Source of the DNA: Coffea arabica
Lineage: Eukaryota; Streptophyta; Magnoliopsida; Gentianales; Rubiaceae
Direction: 5' to 3'
DNA length: 64,000 nucleotides
Assembly: GCF_036785885.1 (NCBI RefSeq)
Contig: NC_092317.1
Location: 9,426,501-9,490,500, forward strand
The translations under genes and the position numbers were made by a program. The notes under the pieces are model-generated. The model did not search any database. It was not told where the DNA came from and worked only from the letters and a program-made list of their open reading frames with translations. Shown here piece after piece: positions 1 to 12,285 of the stretch (position 1 is the stretch's first letter; the number at the start of each line of letters is the position of its first letter).

Positions 1-796
1 CGTTCTAATATATCCTAGCAGTGATCATCTATTATCTTTTTGAACTAATGTCACTTGTAGATTGGAAATGCATTTGCTGTTGAACTCATCAAGTTTTTCA
101 GATTTATCATTTTTCTTGGTTCTTTTCCTAAGACATTGTCACATGTCTTTGGATAGTTGAACTTATCCTTGGCATCATTGTCACTTCTAAAATACTATTC
201 TGCAAAAGCAACAGATACCAGTCTTGGATGGGCATACATAGTTTTTCTCTGTTTGAAAGACCTTAAATTGTCTCACTTCCTGTTGTATTTTTCCATATAG
301 GTCTGATGGGTCAACTGTAGTAGATTAGCTCCCATTCTGTTGTTGTAGTGAGGTGGACTATAGGTTTAGCCTGATGGTAATAAATAGATATTTTAGAAAA
401 TTTTATGACTCTGAGTCTTAGTAAAGTAATAGGTCTGATAATGAGTTGGTTTGGACAAAATTTTGTAGTCTACTGATGTTAATCATTAGGTGAGCTAGCT
501 TGCAGCATTCTTAGCAGCACGTGACAAGCTTTTGTGATGGTTAAGGAAGTCATATGACCTAAATACTGCCAAATGGTTTCTTAAGTAGTCTTGCAGAAAT
601 GGCAAGGTTCCGAATTAATGAACGGAAAACTGATGTTGCAGACAAGTTTTTGCTGCTTATATGTTTCCTTTGCATAAGAACTAGGCAATCTCTTTCAGGC
701 ATTTGTAGGTTGTACTAGGCTCTCTTCTGTAACTTTTTCTCTTGCTGGATTAGGATTAACTTCTTGGTTCCATGTATTGGTCTTGCAATGTCATAG
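1..796 (+). other. Intron upstream of the last PIMT exon
   Basis: AT-rich sequence with no recognisable exon. It ends in an AG at 795-796 directly before the last PIMT exon, so it is read as that gene's intron. The preceding exon, which would carry the methyltransferase SAM-binding motifs, must lie before the window. Confidence 0.6.
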
Positions 797-1047
797 ATGG
801 ACGGCTTGGCTGGCCGGAGCATGCACCGTATGATGCTATTCATGTTGGTGCTGCAGCACCAGAAATTCCTCAAGCTCTGATCGATCAGTTGAAGCCCGGT
901 GGCAGGATGGTGATCCCTGTCGGAAATATCTTCCAGGATTTGAAGGTCGTGGACAAGGATATGGATGGTTCAATCAGTGTCCACAGTGAAACTTCTGTTC
1001 GTTATGTTCCACTAACGAGTCGAGAAGCTCAATTGCGTGGTTATTAA
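797..1047 (+). CDS. PIMT1: Protein-L-isoaspartate O-methyltransferase, last exon (partial gene)
   Basis: The enzyme uses S-adenosylmethionine to methylate isoaspartyl residues in damaged proteins, starting their repair; in plants it matters for seed longevity and stress. Only the 3' end lies in the window. The exon follows an acceptor AG at 795-796 in phase 1 and reads on from a Gly: [20 protein letters not shown], then [20 protein letters not shown], and ends in [16 protein letters not shown]. These are the family's conserved C-terminal motifs. The reading frame is open further upstream (from 772), but those codons lie in the intron. The 3' UTR probably runs to about 1260, where AATGGAATAATG resembles a poly(A) region. 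Orthology to the PIMT1 rather than the PIMT2 type is inferred from the C-terminus only. Confidence 0.9.
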
Positions 1048-1261
1048 AGGTGGTGCCATCATATGTAACTTCTTGTTTACTTGTTGAAGGGAGAGAAGAA
1101 AAGGAAAAGTCTGGAGGAAACTGAGACAGGGAGCATAGGGAAGAAGCCTTCTTTTTTCCAGATCTTCACTTCTAGTTCTGTATAGGTAGCCATGTATAGG
1201 TTGATGCCGTGGATATTGAATGTTTTTATTTTCCTTATTCAATGGAATAATGTTTACAAAA

Positions 1262-2417
1262 TGGACTCGTGCTTCGCTTTTCTTCTCATGTTGTTACTGT
1301 TGGCTTTTTGATGTTCATCGTTCTGTTTGAAGCTCGTTATTTGATTGATAGACGATGAACTGGGCCAGTTAGAAATTCGAAACCACATTTTTGTTGGTTT
1401 TCTCTGGGGCTGAATAATGTCTTCTGAGTCCTTACCCTTTTATGGTGTAGACTAAAACTACTTGTGTATGATCAAAACCTAACGCTTTTCCCCCAGAGAT
1501 TGCACTTGAATTCAATGTGTACTGATTCAAGATAAGAATGTAATCCTTCATCGGTTATGCGTAATTGCAACTGTAACATAATTGCAATGTTGATAACCTA
1601 TTACTTTAAGCCATTTCTGACAGAAAATGCAAATGTAACAACCTAAAGAGGTGCAGCAGAGTAGGTTTCATGATAAATTTTTGTGCACTTAATACGGAAT
1701 CGAGGGAGAAGAAAAATTAAGAGAACCGGTGATGCACTTATCTCCATTCATATAGCAGGGAATCAACACATACACTGTATGAGAACGCAGGCATTATGTT
1801 GTCTATCAATTTGAAGACACACAATATAATATACATTAGAAAAAATGTTGATTATGATGAGTCCAACGTGATCTTTTAGAAATTTGTGGTGTAAATCCTT
1901 CCTGCCCCAACTGTCAAATTTAGGATTCAAACCCTCAACGTGACAGCGAGGAGAAGGGTCTTTCTTCTCCTTTTCTTTATGCAAAGACTAATTCTCAATT
2001 AAAGAGACTAATTAAACAAGAAGACCAATAGGTATAACAAGAAAAGATGATGAAGAAAGCAGAGCTGCAGACTTTTGATCTCACAAATCCACATATACCT
2101 GTGGAAGTCCAGGACAGAGAAAAACACATTGCCTCTTTATAACATCTAAATAAATAGACTTGAGCAGTTTTCCACATCCTACCAAGATTGATACATAAAG
2201 CCAAAAAAAAAAAAAAAAAGTAATCACCTCCATGATACCAGGAAATGAAGTTTAATTACTCGACAATGCTAAGAGGCATAGTGTAAACTGCACTCGGTTC
2301 TCTCATCGGAAGCTGACAAAAAATGTAACTACCACTCGTTTCAACTAATGAAAGCATAAACTACAGAGACTTTAAATCTATCTAGTGCCTTGAGAATCTC
2401 ACAAACCAGCCAACAGA
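1262..2417. other. Intergenic region between two convergent genes
   Basis: This region holds the probable 3' ends of PIMT (+) and the CP31-like gene (-, 3' UTR about 2240-2417). A poly-A run lies at 2203-2219. Short open frames here have no recognisable content. Confidence 0.5.
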
Positions 2418-5400
2418 TTAGAAACGCCTTGGTCTTTCCTCAGCAACATTTACTCTGATAGCTCTCCCATCCAGACTCTGCAACAGGGATGAAAACAATA
2501 GTCATAATAAGTTTAATCACCTTACCCAGAGCAAAATAAAGTTGAGGATTTATTTACTACTGAATGCTCTGAAACTAGGTTGGTTGGTTAATATATCCAG
2601 TCACTGAGAAATAAATTCCTTGAATCAAACTCCAGCTTCTAATGGGCTGTAAGAAGGGCTATAGGATTCTCTGCCAGTATTTATGCACACAAATGCTTAA
2701 CCATGGTCACTCCAACTAAGAACAATAAATCAACTTTGATGCTGCATATTCATGTAAGGATTCCATCATTCTTTGTTTTGCCAAGCATGCAAGGTTTCTA
2801 TTTATCGAACAAAGTTTGCGACAGTTCCATGAATCTTGTACTAAAGAATGACATTATAGAATCCTGTTACCTGTCCATCAAGGTTAGCAATAGCATCATT
2901 CATTTCAGACTCGCTTGACATTGTAACAAAGCCAAAACCCCGTGATCGACCGCTATCCCTGTCATACACTACCCGTGCATTTACCACTTTCCCATGCTCA
3001 CTAAAAACTTGTTCAAGGTGCGCATCATCTACATCCCATGGCAAGTTACCCACATAGATTCTTGGAGCTGGTTCAAATACTCGTGGTGTGCGCTCTGGCC
3101 GTGATCCTCTTGGGGCAGCCTTGTTAACAGTCAAGAACCTGCCATTTAGATCCTGTAAAAAAAGGGCCTGTTAGAAACTTCAAGCTGGCACAGTGGGATA
3201 ACTGGCACTTGAAATTAGTTAATTGAACTCCCAAGCCAATAAAATTATTTTCCAAAAGAATACACCTCCCCTCCTTCCCACACTGATATTCAGGTATGTG
3301 TACTTAAATTTCCAGATGACTGGGAACCAATGAGCAAACAAACCACATTTGTCCACACACACTCTCATTATGTGTGCAGTCGTGGGCTATATACAATTTC
3401 TCCTGAATGAAACATGATAATCATGTCATAAACATAAAGTACAAAGGCTCCTTTCTGAGATTAAAAGATGGAAGAAAACCACAGGGAAGTGAGTTGTCAA
3501 TCACAAGCACAAACAAGAAAAGCTTTCTGATAATTAACCAGTTCCAGAACAACGTTATTAGACATCTTCTGATATGCATATATTTGACACCATAAGCATG
3601 CAAATTACACCTATCCATTTCATGTTATGCACATTATGCACACAAAACCCCAGTTATTCATGTATGTTATGCATCCAGTAACAGACAGCGAAGCAGATTC
3701 AGTTTTGGCTACTTTCTCAAGTGAAGAATAAGAAGGTTCTTCTTATATTTGCTATGAGGATTTCCCCTGAAATACAGCTACTGAGGAAGATATTCAGATG
3801 TTAAGGTTCAACTTACAATATATCTGCTTAGAGTGGTGTCTTTGAGATCAGGAGAATTCAATATCCATTAACATATGCAAAGATTATTCACAAATTTTTT
3901 ATTCACAAGTATAATTTCAAAAGTTACAAGATCAAAATATGCAACAACAGTTACAACACCAAAATCTCGTCATACAGTCGCAATTTTCAGGACTCCATAA
4001 CTGTTAATTAATATTACACAGGCTAGAATTCTAAGGCACCACCATGAGACCAGAAGCAAACATTTTCATCTTTTTTTTTTTAATTTAATAGACACCACAC
4101 AAGAAATTTCTGCTAAACGATATAAACAAATCAGCAATTACAATTCAAAACTGATCCACGAACAAAATATAGGTGAAACTACGATTTCCACAGCCAAGGC
4201 ACTTTAGGCTAGTGACACACTAAATACGCCTTCAACATCCTCTCTCAAATATTTCTCAGTTGCATTTTCTTGCTTGACCTTCTTGATTATGAATGCTATA
4301 AACAGTTTCTTCAAACTCAAAGTTAAACAAATAGATAATTTTAAACACTGCAACTGATAAAATAATATTTTGAGCATAAGAAAGCATGCCATGATAGCCA
4401 CAATGATTTGTCATTGCAGCTGAGAACCAACATGATCTTGTTACTTAAGCAAGCCACCATAGCCACAAGTCAATTATTTCCACACATGGATAAGAGCAAG
4501 CAAAACGAACAAAAGCCAACCCTTTCAAATCCAAAACAACTTGTTTTCATGCATCACTTAAAAATTATCAGCTTTAAAAGTTAAATTAATCCAAAAAAAA
4601 AAACCCTTAAAACATAGCATATGCAAGAACTGTACGTCTTCTGGATAAGCTTCCCGTCAAATTGACTCAAAATCTCAAACCCTTTCCTTTAAGTTCTCCA
4701 ACCAGAAAAACTGATCTACCGATAATGGCTATAATGCTCCCAAGCTTTTCATCGATCACAATATGTCATTGAAATGGACAAATAAGCAATTGTCAGGGCA
4801 TTCATTAACTCCTTGTTCTATCTTATATTCCAATCTAACCAAAAAAAAAAAAAACTTTGCTTCCGGTACAACTATTCTTCTGTTATTTCACCTTCATTTC
4901 AAACTTCTTATATGCGTTTTTTAAAAAATCAATGCCCAAAATGACAATATCCCAAAATTCTATCGAGAAGCATGTTCTACTTGCCCCGGGCAATCAACCA
5001 TATTTATGTGCCTAGCAAAGCCGAAACCTAAATGATTGACTACCCCATGCATTCGGGAAATGCAACATATCATGCAGTAAAATCTAAATCTCCCATTAAA
5101 CATATATTTGTAAGAAAACGAATATGACCAATTAGGGAAAAGGAAGTCTGAAATCTCACATAACGGTGAAACAATTCCACAGCCTTTTCAGCTTCCTCCA
5201 CAGTACTCATAGTCACGAATCCAAATCCACGGCTCTGGTCGGTCTCTCTATTGTAAATAACCTATCAAATACAAGAAAAACACAACATCAAAACCCCCTA
5301 AACCACCCCTAGAAGTCACGTCTTTTTCACATAATTCAACCAAGAAAATGGATCCCCTTTGACTTATTACCTCAGCAATTTCAACAACACCAGCCTGCTC

Positions 5401-5907
5401 AAAAAGTTGAGCTAATTTCTCACTATCAACATCATAAGGCAAGTTCCCAACAAACAACTTTGCATCCTCAGGAGGTTCTTGATACTCCTCTACCTCCTCA
5501 ACAGCCTCACCCCCTTCAAACCCCTCCATTTCTTCTTCTTCTTCTCCAACAGCAGCCTCAATAACATCCTCACCTTCACTATATCCCTCCTCAATTTCAA
5601 AATCCTTTGCAAGTTCTTCATCTGAAGCCCCAAGAACTATGGTATTATCCTCCTCTCGAGCAGCAGTCAAGGCTGAAACTGCAGAACCCAAGTTGCAAAA
5701 GTTCCTACTTTTTAAGGAAATTACAGAGTAAGACCAGGAACAAGAGAGGCTAAGCCTGATGGGCTTTGATGGGATGGTCAGATAAGCGTGTAAAGATGAA
5801 GTCTTCGTAGAATTTGAGGCGGAAAAAACTGAAGGAAGTGAAACTATGCAACCACTATTTGCTGCCATTGATAAAGAATTCAATATGGGCTTTGTTGCAC
5901 AGACCAT
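2418..5907 (-). CDS. CP31: Chloroplast 31-kDa-type ribonucleoprotein (CP31/CP29 family), two RRM domains, four exons
   Basis: Nucleus-encoded chloroplast RNA-binding protein; family members stabilise plastid mRNAs and support C-to-U editing. Exons on the minus strand: 5371-5907, 5160-5261, 2871-3152 and 2418-2477, all with GT-AG joins and consistent phase, giving 326 residues (tobacco and Arabidopsis relatives are about 315-330). Residues about 1-75 are a Ser-rich plastid transit peptide, followed by an acidic Glu-rich linker. RRM1 carries the RNP2 motif KLFVGNLPY and the RNP1 motif RGFGFVTM (exon 2). The linker [20 protein letters not shown] precedes RRM2 ([11 protein letters not shown] and RGFGFVTM), which ends in [15 protein letters not shown]. 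The start at 5905-5907 ([14 protein letters not shown]) is preferred. An upstream in-frame ATG at 6088-6090 lies inside a MITE and would add 61 residues. Intron 3 is about 2.0 kb and holds nothing recognisable. Confidence 0.93.
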
Positions 5908-6068
5908 TTCTTTCTTCTTTTTGGTGTCTGTGATGTGTGAAAAGATTGGGAAGGGTTTAAGGAGAGGAGAGTGAAGAGAGAGAGGATAAGGAGAGAAGGG
6001 GGGAAATGGTGATGATGGGTTTTGCTGGGCTACAAACAAAGCGGCGGATGGTCCAAGATTTTGAGACG

Positions 6069-6804
6069 AAAATATTTGGGAAAATGACATGTTTCATCCC
6101 TTACATTTCGCAAAAATATTCTTTTCGTCCCTCACTTTTAAAATGAAGCAAATTTGTCCCTGACATTTAAAAATTAAAACTATTACATCCCTGAACCTAA
6201 TTTTAAATCTGAATCAAACCATCCAATAACCCAGTAATAAATTTTGAAAATAGAATTGATAGATCATTCAGTCAACTTCATCATATTCATATGACATTTA
6301 TTAAACCAAAAAAAATAAAAATTATAACATAAAAGGCCATTCTTTGTTTTGGAATAGTAGAGTTTTTTTTTTGGATAAATCTTTTCATGCACCGTTAGTA
6401 TATCTGCTTGCGAATCTAGATGTGTATCATACATATAAAATTTGGTGTTTAAATTTAAATTAAAATGATATGGCGGTACATAAAACCATCAGTGTATATA
6501 ATGATAATGTAGAAAAGATTAATCTTTCTTTTTTATGTTATAATTTTTTATTTTTTCTTTTTAGGTTCATTAAATTTTACATGAATATCAAGTTGAGTTA
6601 ATCAAGTGATATACCAATTACACCCCCAAAATTTGTAATCAGGTTGATTGGTGGTTTGATTCAGATTGAAAATTAGGTTCATGGATGTAATAGTTTTAAT
6701 TTTTAAATGTCAGGGACGAATTTGCTTCATTTTAAAAGTGAGGGACGAAAAGAATATTTTTGTGAAATGTAAGGGATGAAACAGGTCATTTTTCCAAAAT
6801 ATTT
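6069..6804. mobile_element. Mutator-like MITE (718 bp) with perfect 9-bp TSD in the CP31 5' leader
   Basis: The element is 6078-6795. Its terminal inverted repeats are about 140 bp (6078-6220 and 6652-6795) and start GGGAAAATGAC and GGAAAAATGAC. They match through long blocks such as TTTCATCCCTTACATTT and AAAGTGAGGGACGAAAAGAA (the latter read on the right arm). It is flanked by the direct 9-bp repeat AAAATATTT at 6069-6077 and 6796-6804. A 9-bp TSD with long TIRs starting GGG is typical of non-autonomous MULEs. It has no coding capacity. The left end lies about 170 bp upstream of the CP31 start codon. Confidence 0.9.
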
Positions 6805-6961
6805 TCTTGGAAATTTTTCGTCTGTTTTTCAAACCTTTTTTGTTTCTTGATAATCGTCACGTTGTTCTCTACAAGTAAGGAGTAATATGTTTGCTTGCTT
6901 TTCAATATTTTGGACTATTTATGCCGTCCAAGACATGAGTGGACCCGATTTTCAAACACTC

Positions 6962-7252
6962 AAGGTGTGTTTCTGTTTGCTAAAATTGAATTTTGAAAAT
7001 TAAAATCTAAAATTTGAATAATTAAATTATTGAATTATTAAATATTAATTCAAATGCATTTGAATGTATATCATGTTTAGCGATAAGTGAATAACTCATC
7101 GCTTATTTTTTGGAGCAAATTTTACTTAAAAAATTCTGCGTCACTTAATTAATTCAAATGTTCAATTTTTTATTATCAAACGCGTCTAAATATATTAATA
7201 TATAAATCCATTAAATTTAAATGATAAATTAAGTTCATCAAACAGATCAATG
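6962..7252. mobile_element. MITE-like repeat, copy 1 of 3
   Basis: This AT-rich block of about 290 bp shares an ordered set of phrases with 12655-12922 and 14150-14425: AAATTGAA(A/T)T repeats, GAATGTATATCA, GATAA(A/G)TGAATA, GGAGCAA(A/G)TTT, TTAATTAATTCA(A/G)ATGTTC and a closing TCAAAC. It has the size and composition of a widespread asterid MITE family. Clean TIRs and a TSD were not resolved. Confidence 0.6.
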
Positions 7253-7254
7253 AA

Positions 7255-9129
7255 TTATTATTAGTGTGGCACAACCATTGGATTTTTGAAAATACATCTA
7301 TTCAAGTATGAGCATTTTTTAGATAATTACACTAAAGTACCTGAGTAATTGCACTTTGCCTCTTAAAACCCAATTTATTGTCAGTATGCCGGTTTGCCCC
7401 ATAAATTGAAGGCTCTATTTACTCAAGAGCTGGACTTCAACATGAAATGATTAATTAGCTGTCCAATACTCAAACACTAATTGCATCTTATCCTCTTTAT
7501 GTCTTATAGTATTAGAATTTTTAGGTGCTACTAGTTTGACTTGTATATATGTTCTACTTTTTCTTTGGTTTGAAGCACACTATTATGTAATTGTTGTGGC
7601 AATTTCTTGTTTTGATTCATTTTTCTCTTTTTTTTTTTTTGCTTTAGATTTTGTACACTAAAATAAAATTGAGATATTATACTTAGGGGTCTTGCAGAAA
7701 AGAACATAAGAGCAGGCAAAGAGTGCATTTAATTTGCTAATGTTTGGATTTTTTTTTTGTCCATTATTTTCTAAACAAATCCTTTCCACCACCTCATTCA
7801 CACTACAAAAGTACTATGGTAAATAATGCAGAAAATTTTCCAAAGAATCTTCAATCCATATGCTCCAAAATGATATCAGAAGTAATCTCAAGAGTGCTAC
7901 ATAATGCCAGAGTTAAATGGTCCAAAATTGATAAAATGGAAAAACTTTAGAAGGTAAAAAAATTTTCCATTAAATATACCAGTGCAATATTGTTTTATGG
8001 AGTTAAATGTGATCAAAGTATTTTTAGTTACTATAATGGCCTTTGGTTGATCAATTCAATGCTCTTATGAAGCTAGCTAATAAGGAAGGGATTGAAATCC
8101 CCCTCAACACATTCTACCTAAATAATTGTGCTGATCCATGGTAAAAGATGAATATTCATATTGAAAGGGGTATGAACAACTTCAACGATTGTGAATGCAA
8201 GAACTATTTCAAAATATTTGACTTATATAAAATTTTTATTGCATTAGTATTATTTAAATTATTATCACATACACAATAAAAAAAAGTTGAATCAAGTATA
8301 AGCCTTATAAGACTTGGATCCATGCTTCAAAAATATGGACCAAGTATAGGCCTTATAGGACTTGGATCCATGCTTTAAAAATAAAAGTTGTAAAGTTTGA
8401 CTACAAGGCCGTATTCTAATCAACGGCCCTTCTACTCACTACCCCAAAATGTTTTTCTTTTTGGGTTCCCAGCCCAAAATGTTTAGATAATCCATAATTC
8501 CATGTCATGGATACTAATATAATCTACATGATGACACCAAAAAAAAAAAAAAAAAAGAAACTGTGTCACTTGAAATTATGTATGTTATAAGGAAGTGAGA
8601 GTTAACAATACTATTTATCAAGAGTAGTTTTGTGCTACGAAGTGGTAAGTTTGTTTAGACATGCCCTAATGAATTAATTTACACTTACACTTGGGGGGTA
8701 GACAATTATTCTACTTTAGAATATTCATGACATTTGCAAGATAATTAAACAGGTTAGAATTCATTATGTGCTTAATTTTGTGTGTGCATGATAGATATCA
8801 ATGTGCTTATGTCTTAAGTAATTTTAAATGTGCAAGACAAACAACTGTGTTGAGTGTCAGGAATTCTTACTTAGACCCCGTTTGGATTGCTATTTTAAGA
8901 ATTATTTGTAGAAAAATGTATCGTAACTATTTAATGTATGTGAGATTAAAAAAAATGATTAGGAAATGTGTTCACAGAAAACATAAAAAATTTTCTGCAA
9001 AAAATCACAATTCAAATGAAAATCACAATCCAAACAAGGCCTAAGTTTGTTAATTGTGTTTGAATTTGTTTGTCATTAACCAATCAGTACGTCTCCTATG
9101 TTTCCAAGATTTGGAACTTAATTACAGGG
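7255..9129. repeat. Tandem duplication, copy A (about 1.87 kb)
   Basis: Copy A aligns with 9290-12285 from ATTGGATTTTTGAAAATA to TTGGAACTTAATTACAGGG at very high identity. It includes a 68-codon open frame (7744-7950) that recurs almost unchanged at 9708-9914. No known gene is recognised; the frame resembles no family and may be chance. Within copy A, a 46-48-bp phrase (CAAGTATAAGCCTTATAAGA) is itself doubled at 8289-8390. A MITE with TTTGGATTG ends lies at 8874-9041. Confidence 0.85.
8874..9041. mobile_element. Small TIR MITE (GACCCCGTTTGGATTG ends), in copy A
   Basis: The left end GACCCCGTTTGGATTG and right end CAATCCAAACAAGGCC form inverted termini around about 170 AT-rich bp. The same element occurs in duplicate copy B (12031-12200), and a diverged copy lies at 17640-17787. 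The TSD is not clear, so the superfamily (hAT or Harbinger) is left open. Confidence 0.7.
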
Positions 9130-9279
9130 GGCACCCGCGGGGGAAGCGGGGAGGAGCGGGGGCGGGGTCGGGGGAGCGGGGGACGGGGGATGGGGCGGGG
9201 GCGAGAGGAGTTTGTAGGCAGCGGGGCGGGGGATGGGGGAGGGGTCCCCCGCCCCAACCCCGCCCCGTTGCCATCCCTA
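9126..9279. mobile_element. Truncated right end of a G-rich hAT element at the duplication junction
   Basis: This segment of about 154 bp matches the right end of the complete element at 10083-10953 (10800-10953). It runs from GGGGCACCCGCGG through GAGTTTGTAGGCAGCGGGGC to GTTGCCATCCCTA. It lies exactly between the two copies of the tandem duplication. It consists almost entirely of runs of three or more G on this strand, giving G-quadruplex potential. Confidence 0.8.
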
Positions 9280-10074
9280 ACAATACCTACTAAAGTGTCG
9301 TACAATTTGAACTATTGGATTTTTGAAAATAGATCTATTCAAGTATGAGCATTTTTTAGATAATTACACTAAAGTACCTGAGTAATTGCACTTTGCCTCT
9401 TAAAACCCAATTTATTGTCCGTATGCCCGTTTGCCCCATAAATTGAAGGCTCTAATGCATCTTTATGTCTTATAGTATTAGAATTTTTAAGTACTACTAG
9501 TTTGACTTGTATATATGTTCTACTTTTTCTTTGGTTAAAAGCACACTATTATGTAATTGTTGTGGCAATTTCTTGTTTTGATTCATTTTTCTCTTTTTTT
9601 TTTTGCTTTAGATTTTGTACACTAAAATAAAATTGAGATATTATACTTAGGTGTCTTGCAGAAAAGAACATAAGAGCAGGCAAAGAGTGCATTTAATTTG
9701 CTAATGTTTGGATTTTTTTTTTGTCCATTATTTTCTAAACAAATCCTTTCAACCACCTCATTCACACTACAAAAGTACTATGGTAAATAATGCAGAAAAT
9801 TTTCCAAAGAATCTTCAATCCATATGCTCCAAAATGATATCAGAAGTAATCTCAAGAGTACTACATAATGCCAGAGTTAAATGGTCCAAAATTGATAAAA
9901 TGGAAAAACTTTAGAAGGTAAAAATTTTTTCCATTAAATATACCAGTGCAATATTGTTTTATGGAGTTAAATGTGATCAAAGTATTTTTAGTTACTATAA
10001 TGGCCTTTGGTTGATCAATTCAATGCTCTTATCAAGCTAGCTAATAAGGAAGGGATTGAAATCCCCCTCAACAC

Positions 10075-10961
10075 ATTCTAACTAGGGATGGCAATGGGGG
10101 CGGGTGACCGCGGGAGGCTAATGGGGAGGGGGTTGGGGCGGGGCCCGGGGGAATTTTTCCCCCCGCTTAGAAACGGGGCAGGGGGCGGGGGAGTGTACCC
10201 CCGCCCCATCCCCCGTCCCGCCACCCGCTTTAAAAAAATAAATATATAAAATATATATGTATATAATTATATATATAATATATAATTTAATTAGTTACAA
10301 ACTTATGATAATGATATTATTAGTTATATGTATCATATAATGTCTATTGGTATATATAATATAATTGATATTATTAATTATACTAATAATTATATATGTG
10401 TACTAATACAAATTATTAATTGGTTATACTAAATTTACTAATACATTTATACTAAATCCCTAATTACACTTAATACAATAACATTTTTTTCTTAAAAAAA
10501 GCACAAGCACAATAATGAATTAGTGATTGTATTTGTGCCAAAAGTGAAAATTTGACTACTTTAGTTATATTTATTTTATCATGTTGGATTGTATTTAAAT
10601 AATTTTTATTTGATTGTTTTTATAAGTTTTAATTGTAAAATTACAATGAATAATAATTTGATGATGTGTTGATATTTTAATACTTGATTAGTTGCTAAAA
10701 TTTAACCATAATAAAATTATATAACAAATTTTTATTAGCCCGATTATTTGCTAAAATTTAACCTTAATAAAATTATATAACAAATTTTTATTAACCCCGC
10801 GGGGGCACCCGCAGGAGAAGTAGGGCGGGGCGGGGACGGGGAGGGGGGAGTGGGGGACGGGGGATGGGGCGGAGGCGGGGGGAGTTTGTAGGCAGCGGGG
10901 CGGGGGATGGGGGAGGGGTTCCTCGCCCCAACCCCGCCCCGTTGCCATCCCTAATTCTAAC
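10075..10961. mobile_element. Non-autonomous hAT-type element with G-rich ends and perfect 8-bp TSD
   Basis: The element is 10083-10953. Its termini are TAGGGATGGCAA and TTGCCATCCCTA (exact inverse apart from the inner base). It is flanked by ATTCTAAC at 10075-10082 and 10954-10961. The empty site is visible in duplicate copy A as ACATTCTACCTAAATAATTG. Both ends carry about 110-150 bp of G-rich (left) or mixed G/C-rich (right) simple repeat; the middle is AT-rich. There is no open frame of note. An 8-bp TSD with YAGGGATGGCAA ends is characteristic of hAT derivatives. Confidence 0.9.
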
Positions 10962-12030
10962 TAAATAATTGTGCCGATCCATGGTAAAAGATGAATATTC
11001 ATATTGAAAGGAGTATGAACAACTTCAACGATTGTGAATGCAAGAACTATTTCAAAATATTTGACTTATATAAAATTTTTATTGCATTAGTATTATTTAA
11101 ATTATTTTCACATACACAATAAAAAAAAAAATTGAATCAAGTATAAGCCTTACAAGACTTATAAGACTTGGATCCATGATTCAAAAATATGGACCAAGTA
11201 TAAGCCTTATAAGGCTTGGATCCACGCTTTAACAATAAAAGTTGTAAAGATTGACTACAAGGCCGTATTCTAATTAACATACAAGGCCGTATTCTAATTA
11301 ACAGTCCCTCTACTCACTACCCCAAAATGTTTTTCTTTTTGGGTTCCCAGCCCAAAATGTTTAATCTCAACAACATCTTTTGAATTGGGAGCCCAATTCA
11401 CTAAATCTGCACTCTTTATCTTAATTTCAAATTATCACTTTAATAACACAATTACTGCCACTAGGACATTGAACGTTACAAAGAATCTACATTCTCAGAT
11501 ACAGTCAACTGTGGAGAAACTATTAAGACAAATAAAACAAGAAGGCTTAACACACCTAATAATGTTCACCGCAAATCGTGCTTGTGGCATTCATATTGAA
11601 CTCAAACAACCATATTAATTATTTGCAGATTAGATAATCCATAATTCCATGTCATGGATACTTATATAATCTGAATGATGACACCAAAAAAAAAAAAAAA
11701 GAAAGAAAAAAGAAACTGTGTCACTTGAAATTATGTATGTTATAAGGAAGTGAGAGTAATTAACAATACTATTTATCAAGAGTAGTTTTGTGCTACGAAG
11801 TGGTAAGTTTGTTTAGACATGCCCTAATGAATTAATTTACACTTACACTTGGGGGTAGACAATTATTCTACTTTAGAATATTCATGACATTTGCAAGATA
11901 ATTAAACAGGTTAGAATTCATTATGTGCTTAATTTTGTGTGTGCATGATAGATATCAATGTGCTTATGTCTTAAGTAATTTTAAATGTGCAAGACAAACA
12001 ACTGTGTTGAGTGTCAGGAATTCTTACTTA

Positions 12031-12200
12031 GACCCCGTTTGGATTGCTATTTTAAGAACTTTTTGTAGAAAAATGTATCGTAACTATTTAATGTATGTGA
12101 GATTAAAAAAAAATGATTAAGAAATGTGTTCACAGAAAACATAAAAATTTTTCTGCAAAAAATCACAATTCAAATGAAAATCACAATCCAAACAAGGCCT
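12031..12200. mobile_element. Small TIR MITE (GACCCCGTTTGGATTG ends), in copy B
   Basis: Paralogous to 8874-9041 and present because the host segment was duplicated. It shares the ends GACCCCGTTTGGATTG and CAATCCAAACAAGGCC. Confidence 0.7.
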
Positions 12201-12285
12201 AAGTTTGTTAATTGTGTTTGAATTTGTTTGTCATTAACCAATCGGTACGTCTCCTATGTTTCCAAGATTTGGAACTTAATTACAG

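Larger units (their letters stand above)
9290..12285. repeat. Tandem duplication, copy B, enlarged by insertions
   Basis: Copy B is the counterpart of 7255-9129. Relative to copy A it carries the 871-bp hAT-type element (10083-10953) and about 268 extra bp at 11363-11631; these are an insertion in B or a deletion in A, with TTA microhomology at the ends. It lacks about 65 bp after the phrase AAGGCTCTA. The remainder is near-identical, so the duplication is fairly recent. Confidence 0.85.

Noticed and set aside
9054-9348. Gly/Arg-rich frames on both strands over the G-rich tract
   Set aside because: Low-complexity translations of transposon-end repeats. Open in several frames at once, so non-coding.
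7744-9914. Pair of near-identical 68-codon frames (7744-7950 and 9708-9914)
   Set aside because: Conservation follows from the recent tandem duplication of the whole segment. No homology and poor start context, so not called a gene.
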